Shown here: one piece after another, positions 4,501-6,531 of the stretch
Position numbering within the stretch: the first letter of the stretch is position 1
Layout: each line of letters begins with the position of its first letter
Notes under the pieces: model-generated
What the model was told of the DNA's origin: nothing
The model's database searches: none
What the model saw: the letters and a program-made list of their open reading frames with translations, nothing else
Program-made: the position numbers and the translations under genes
Assembly (NCBI GenBank): GCA_023435505.1
Contig: JAEYRR010000008.1
Location: 1 to 6,531 of the forward strand
DNA length: 6,531 bases
Source: Bacillota bacterium
GTDB lineage: Bacteria; Bacillota; Clostridia; Lachnospirales; Lachnospiraceae
Reading direction: 5' to 3'

Positions 4501-6531
4501 CAAAGGAAGGTTCAAAGCCAATTGAGACTCGAGAGGATTTAGAAAGTATTCGTAATGATTTGACAGGTTCTTATCACTTAGTAGCAGATATTGATATGAC
4601 AGGAATAGATTGGATTCCAATTGGTGACAACTCTACTAATAGTAATTCTAGTCGTTTTACGGGAACCTTGGATGGACAGGGGCATGTTATTACCGGACTA
4701 GAAGTTATGACACTCGAGAAAAATGCTTCAACCGGGTACAGTGGATTATTTGGATATGTTGGAGGAACAGCAAATATTCGAAATTTGGGATTAGAAAATG
4801 TTTTTATTAGTAATTCGTCATGGACACCATTTGCAGGAGGTATATTTGGTACATCACCAAATAGTACTGATCTTTCGGTAGAAAATTGTTACGTAACAGG
4901 AGAAATTAAAAGTACTAGTGGTGGTTATGTTGGTGGTATTGCAGGAAATATCTACGGGAATTCTTCATATGTTACTAATTGCTATAACTCTGCTAAGGTG
5001 ACAAGTAGTTTTGGTACTGGTGTAAGTTATGCTGGCGGAATTACAGGACGTCAAGGTTATGGTAAAATAGCGGGTTGCTATAATGAAGGTAATATTTCAA
5101 TGTCTCAGGTAATAGGTGAATCTACAGCTGGAGGAATTACAGGAATCATCACTCAAAACGCAGGAATTATTAATAGTTATAACAAAGGGAAAGTATCAAT
5201 TAGTTCAAAAACAAGTGGATATGCCGGAGGAATTTCTGGTTTTGTTAGTGGAGACCAAGGTAATATTTCTGCATGCTATAATGCGGAAGAAGTTTCTGCT
5301 AATACGATTAGTACAGTTAATTCTGTAAAGGTTGAAGCTGGTGGTATTGCTGGACACAATAAAGGAATAGTAAACGATTGCTTTAACAGATCTAATATAA
5401 TTGTTTATACGTCTAGTAACAATGCCAACGCAGGTGGTATAGTCGGAGAAGGTTATAGTGATTCCGTTGTGTCTAAATGTTATAGTAGTGGAAATATAAC
5501 CTCAGGTACAAATCTTGGAGGAATTGCTGGTTTAGTTAATACTAATTCAACTGTTGAACATTCCTATTGGAATAAAGAGGCAATATTTAAAGTAGGCAGT
5601 AATGTATTACCTGCAGCAACAAGAAAAGGAATTGGAAGCGGAACCGGATCTGTGGTTGGATTAACCATCACACAAATGAAAAATCAATCTTCATTTGCAA
5701 CATTTGATTTTAATGATACATGGAGTATAAAAGCTGACGAAAATGATGGCTTTCCAATTTTACAAACAAAAAAATGCCTGTATACAGTTGATATTTCGCG
5801 TGATTTAGCTGGACAAAAGCAGACTAAGGAAATACTAGGAAGCTGGTCAAAAGGAGATACAGTTTCAGTAGTTGCTCCAGAAGTGAGTAATTACTATCGT
5901 TTTAAGGAATGGATATCTCCAGATGTAACATTTACGAATAAAAATCATGTAGCTACTACATTTACTATGCCAGCTAAAAATATTAGCTTGTTTGCGACTT
6001 TTGAGTTAATTCCGTCACACACTTTAACCCTAATAAATGCGGGTTATGGTTCAACTTTCCGAGAAGGGCAAGAAGTTAGAATTACTGCATCCGAACTATA
6101 TGGTAAAGTTTTTAAAGAGTGGATTTCTGATAATGCGGATGTTCATTTTGCGGATAAAACGAGTAGAACTACAACATTTATTATGCCTAATAAAGATGTG
6201 ACAGTAGAGGCGGTATTTGGGGATATATTTTATACCATTACAGTAAACGGTGGAACAGCATCTTTAACAACTGCAAAGGTTGGTGATTTTGTTACAATTA
6301 CGTCTAATATACCAGAAGCAGGTAAAAGTTTTTCGCATTGGAAAACAGGTACCGCAACATTATCCAATGCATATGCTGCGGTAACAACATTTACCATGCC
6401 AAATCGCAATGTTACAATTGATGCAGTATACCAGGATAAGGTTAAAGAATACCAAGCGGCTCCATCAAAACCTATTTTGAATAGCAAAACAAGCACCAGC
6501 GTTACGCTTAAAAAAATAGTAGGAGCTGAGT
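1500..6531 (+). CDS. Giant secreted GLUG-repeat / InlB B-repeat adhesin-like surface protein, 3' end beyond window
   Basis: Open reading frame of at least 1677 codons with no stop; the C-terminus lies past the right edge. Residues 1-32 are a signal peptide. Residues 65-515, 543-971 and 1001-1422 are three homologous modules, each with an entry segment, eight GLUG-type repeats (GGIxGx...CYNxGxhSA) and a W...DENDxxPI cap. GLUG repeats are known from bacterial surface and IgA-peptidase-related proteins and are likely to stack as a beta-helix. Residues 1428-1502, 1507-1574 and 1577-1645 are three divergent InlB-type B-repeats (hxxW....TFTMPxxNVTIxAxa). From about 1651, SKTSTSVTLKKIVGAE resembles the start of a repeated domain seen in clostridial surface proteins. 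No catalytic motif is seen, so adhesion or matrix function is inference. A sortase, SLH or other wall anchor would be expected off the window. It is separated from the methyltransferase by a terminator and is probably transcribed alone. Confidence 0.92.
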   Translation, partial: MKAKRIISLILVLSMILTLFSTIVLPANSVKAESYNSVEAAFAGNGYGHSYKFIAIVAAPVEDSIAISSVEDLKKIGAPGGYALDKDYHLTANIDLAGQEWEPIGTKTNPFTGTFDGQGYVISNMKITGERESAGLFGYVGGVYYNGQLGPYKYTPNFKNIGLEDVNIDVSFDTQSYAGGIFGKNHRGEVTVDNCYVTGHIKSGSMNSYVGGLAGYTQGENPTGRLTIKDSYNGAVVDAIGESFDGEGYNDLGVPLPVIEAGSSFAGGIVGWGADMYAVTNCHNIGTVTSDSTGAASAGGIAGFGFIYECDQVSLCSNRGEVRAVSDDALSNTGQRTNYSYAGGIVGYDSPNERITTITRCYNEGNVSAEINTDNTEIEIFAGGIGGRLNNQTISDCYNKGAISAKNVGNTSGYAAGICGRASKNSNVRRTYNTGTISGGTKGAIVGLSIKGSVIRSNFYLSGSATKGVAEGDGENGTVALSLAQMKDEKFFTGYNFSKIWGFKADENDDMPIFQECYPGFTYTPTGEVPGPGYDFLAKIQQPKEGSYPISSVEELQRIGKEGGLPLTWDYHLTTNLDMTGVTWVPINGFRGVFDGQGYAIHNLEIVGAYNNAGLFGKIECDYENTHRPILKNIALENVYINTVTTNYQPNYVGGLLGYNDRAYVSISNCYVTGEISSSGYTVQTGGLVGYNHSDGADMFSISDCQNYADVTSVGPGSAGGILAAAGYVETIDNCHNYGKISETSTGGDFCAAGGVIANLYKGNVINKCSNVGDVTALSTSENSVYTGGIVAYTHSDSEGVTLSNCYNTGYISATLNKSTSNTSGEMYSGGISGRAIGLNIEDSFNTGDISAIHNWNIIGASGGIAGVLKDGSIRKSYSTSNISASEYAGGIIGEIFGYGFTRNTYWNSDAEFYKNNTILQLSEKKGVGSGEDTTSSKTAAQLKQEATFTGFEFDEIWGLQPDDNSDYPILRAFNPDLDYISTTSPATPIKSFIEDDFDSPKEGSKPIETREDLESIRNDLTGSYHLVADIDMTGIDWIPIGDNSTNSNSSRFTGTLDGQGHVITGLEVMTLEKNASTGYSGLFGYVGGTANIRNLGLENVFISNSSWTPFAGGIFGTSPNSTDLSVENCYVTGEIKSTSGGYVGGIAGNIYGNSSYVTNCYNSAKVTSSFGTGVSYAGGITGRQGYGKIAGCYNEGNISMSQVIGESTAGGITGIITQNAGIINSYNKGKVSISSKTSGYAGGISGFVSGDQGNISACYNAEEVSANTISTVNSVKVEAGGIAGHNKGIVNDCFNRSNIIVYTSSNNANAGGIVGEGYSDSVVSKCYSSGNITSGTNLGGIAGLVNTNSTVEHSYWNKEAIFKVGSNVLPAATRKGIGSGTGSVVGLTITQMKNQSSFATFDFNDTWSIKADENDGFPILQTKKCLYTVDISRDLAGQKQTKEILGSWSKGDTVSVVAPEVSNYYRFKEWISPDVTFTNKNHVATTFTMPAKNISLFATFELIPSHTLTLINAGYGSTFREGQEVRITASELYGKVFKEWISDNADVHFADKTSRTTTFIMPNKDVTVEAVFGDIFYTITVNGGTASLTTAKVGDFVTITSNIPEAGKSFSHWKTGTATLSNAYAAVTTFTMPNRNVTIDAVYQDKVKEYQAAPSKPILNSKTSTSVTLKKIVGAE
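1692..3044 (+). repeat. GLUG module A (residues 65-515) of the surface protein
   Basis: Entry segment: SSVEDLKKIG, YHLTANIDLAGQEWEPIG, FTGTFDGQGYVISNMKI, GLFGYVGG, KNIGLEDVNI. It is followed by eight GLUG repeats beginning SYAGGIFG, SYVGGLAG, FAGGIVG, SAGGIAG, SYAGGIVG, FAGGIGG, YAAGICG and TKGAIVG. The first repeat carries NCYVTG; the eighth lacks Cys and reads SNFYLSG. The cap is LAQMKDEKFF...KIWGFKADENDDMPIFQ. Module A has the longest insertions, notably residues 231-261 inside the second repeat. Confidence 0.85.
3126..4412 (+). repeat. GLUG module B (residues 543-971) of the surface protein
   Basis: It opens with PKEGSYPISSVEELQRIG and YHLTTNLDMTGVTWVPI, then FRGVFDGQGYAIHNLEI, GLFGKIE and KNIALENVYI. 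Eight GLUG repeats follow, starting YVGGLLG, QTGGLVG, SAGGILA, AAGGVIA, YTGGIVA, YSGGISG, ASGGIAG and YAGGIIG. The first again carries NCYVTG and the eighth reads NTYWNS. The cap is AAQLKQEATFTGFEF...IWGLQPDDNSDYPIL. A G7 tract lies in the linker before repeat 4. Confidence 0.85.
3738..3744 (+). repeat. G7 homopolymer tract within the surface-protein gene
   Basis: Seven consecutive G bases encode part of STGGD in module B, in an otherwise AT-rich gene where Gly is mostly encoded by GGT and GGA. The frame is intact in this copy: the GLUG pattern continues on both sides. G tracts are known slippage sites in surface genes, but seven bases is short. Confidence 0.6.
4500..5765 (+). repeat. GLUG module C (residues 1001-1422) of the surface protein
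   Basis: It opens with PKEGSKPIETREDLESI and YHLVADIDMTGIDWIPIG, then FTGTLDGQGHVITGLEV, GLFGYVGG and RNLGLENVFI. Eight GLUG repeats follow, starting FAGGIFG, YVGGIAG, YAGGITG, TAGGITG, YAGGISG, EAGGIAG, NAGGIVG and NLGGIAG. The first carries NCYVTG and the last HSYWNK. The cap is LTITQMKNQSSFATFDF...TWSIKADENDGFPILQ. This is the most regular of the three modules. Confidence 0.85.
5781..6005 (+). repeat. InlB-type B-repeat 1 (residues 1428-1502)
   Basis: Begins YTVDISRD, continues through KGDTVSVVAP and FKEWIS, and ends TTFTMPAKNISLFATFE. The conserved Trp and the TFTMP-x-x-N strand match the divergent InlB B-repeat (ubiquitin-like/MucBP-like beta-grasp) family found in Gram-positive surface proteins. 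Confidence 0.75.
6018..6221 (+). repeat. InlB-type B-repeat 2 (residues 1507-1574)
   Basis: Begins HTLTLINAGYGSTFREGQEV, has VFKEWIS with the conserved Trp at 1541, and ends TTTFIMPNKDVTVEAVFG. It is closest to repeat 1 around the shared FKEWIS core. Confidence 0.75.
6228..6434 (+). repeat. InlB-type B-repeat 3 (residues 1577-1645)
   Basis: Begins FYTITVNGGTASLTTAKVGD, has FSHWKTG, and ends TTFTMPNRNVTIDAVYQ. It is the closest to the family consensus (xGdxVTIxA...F.xW....TFTMPxxnVTVxA). It is followed by DKVKEYQAAPSKP, a linker into the next, truncated domain. Confidence 0.78.

Noticed and set aside
1692..5765. CRISPR array or other DNA-level repeat array
   Set aside because: The repetition is at the protein level with diverged DNA and irregular unit length; there are no identical repeats with spacers.
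6230..6496. 88-codon minus-strand ORF at the right edge
   Set aside because: It is antisense to B-repeat 3, which has a clear family pattern on the plus strand.
1500..6531. IgA1-specific metalloprotease identity suggested by GLUG repeats
   Set aside because: GLUG repeats occur in some such proteases, but no HExxH zinc-binding motif is seen in the 1677 residues available.

Overview
The window looks like chromosome from a low-GC Gram-positive bacterium of the class Clostridia, probably Lachnospiraceae-like. That assignment is inferred from AT-rich codon use, AGGAGG-type ribosome binding sites, a TrmA/RlmD-family rRNA methyltransferase of Firmicutes type, and a very large secreted protein built of GLUG repeats and InlB-type B-repeats. 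No taxonomic marker in the window settles the genus.

Layout, left to right, with everything on the + strand. Positions 1-1062 hold the C-terminal 353 codons of a 23S rRNA m5U methyltransferase (rlmD/rlmCD type) whose start lies off the left edge. Positions 1063-1499 are an intergenic stretch with several parts: a 9-bp direct repeat pair, a strong intrinsic terminator (1106-1150), a decayed fragment resembling the N-terminus of a Tn7-type TnsA endonuclease (1151-1356), a candidate promoter, a small GAAA-loop hairpin, and a possible 20-codon leader ORF ending two bases before the next gene. From 1500 to the right edge there is one uninterrupted reading frame of at least 1677 codons, open at the window end. 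I translated it codon by codon and found no stop.

The large protein has a signal peptide and three homologous modules of about 450 residues. Each module has an entry segment (YHLxxxxDhxG...FxGxhDGQGaxI...GLFG...hKNhuLEsV), then exactly eight GLUG repeats, then a capping segment ending in QMK/QLK...W...DENDxxPI. Three divergent InlB-type B-repeats follow, then the start of another domain. This is the architecture of a giant cell-surface or secreted adhesin-like protein; the anchor and C-terminus are outside the window. The two genes are not an operon: the terminator separates a housekeeping RNA-modification gene from an accessory surface-protein gene, with a mobile-element relic marking the junction. 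The most unusual points are the strict eight-rung periodicity, the cysteine column in the GLUG repeats, and the TnsA-like relic.
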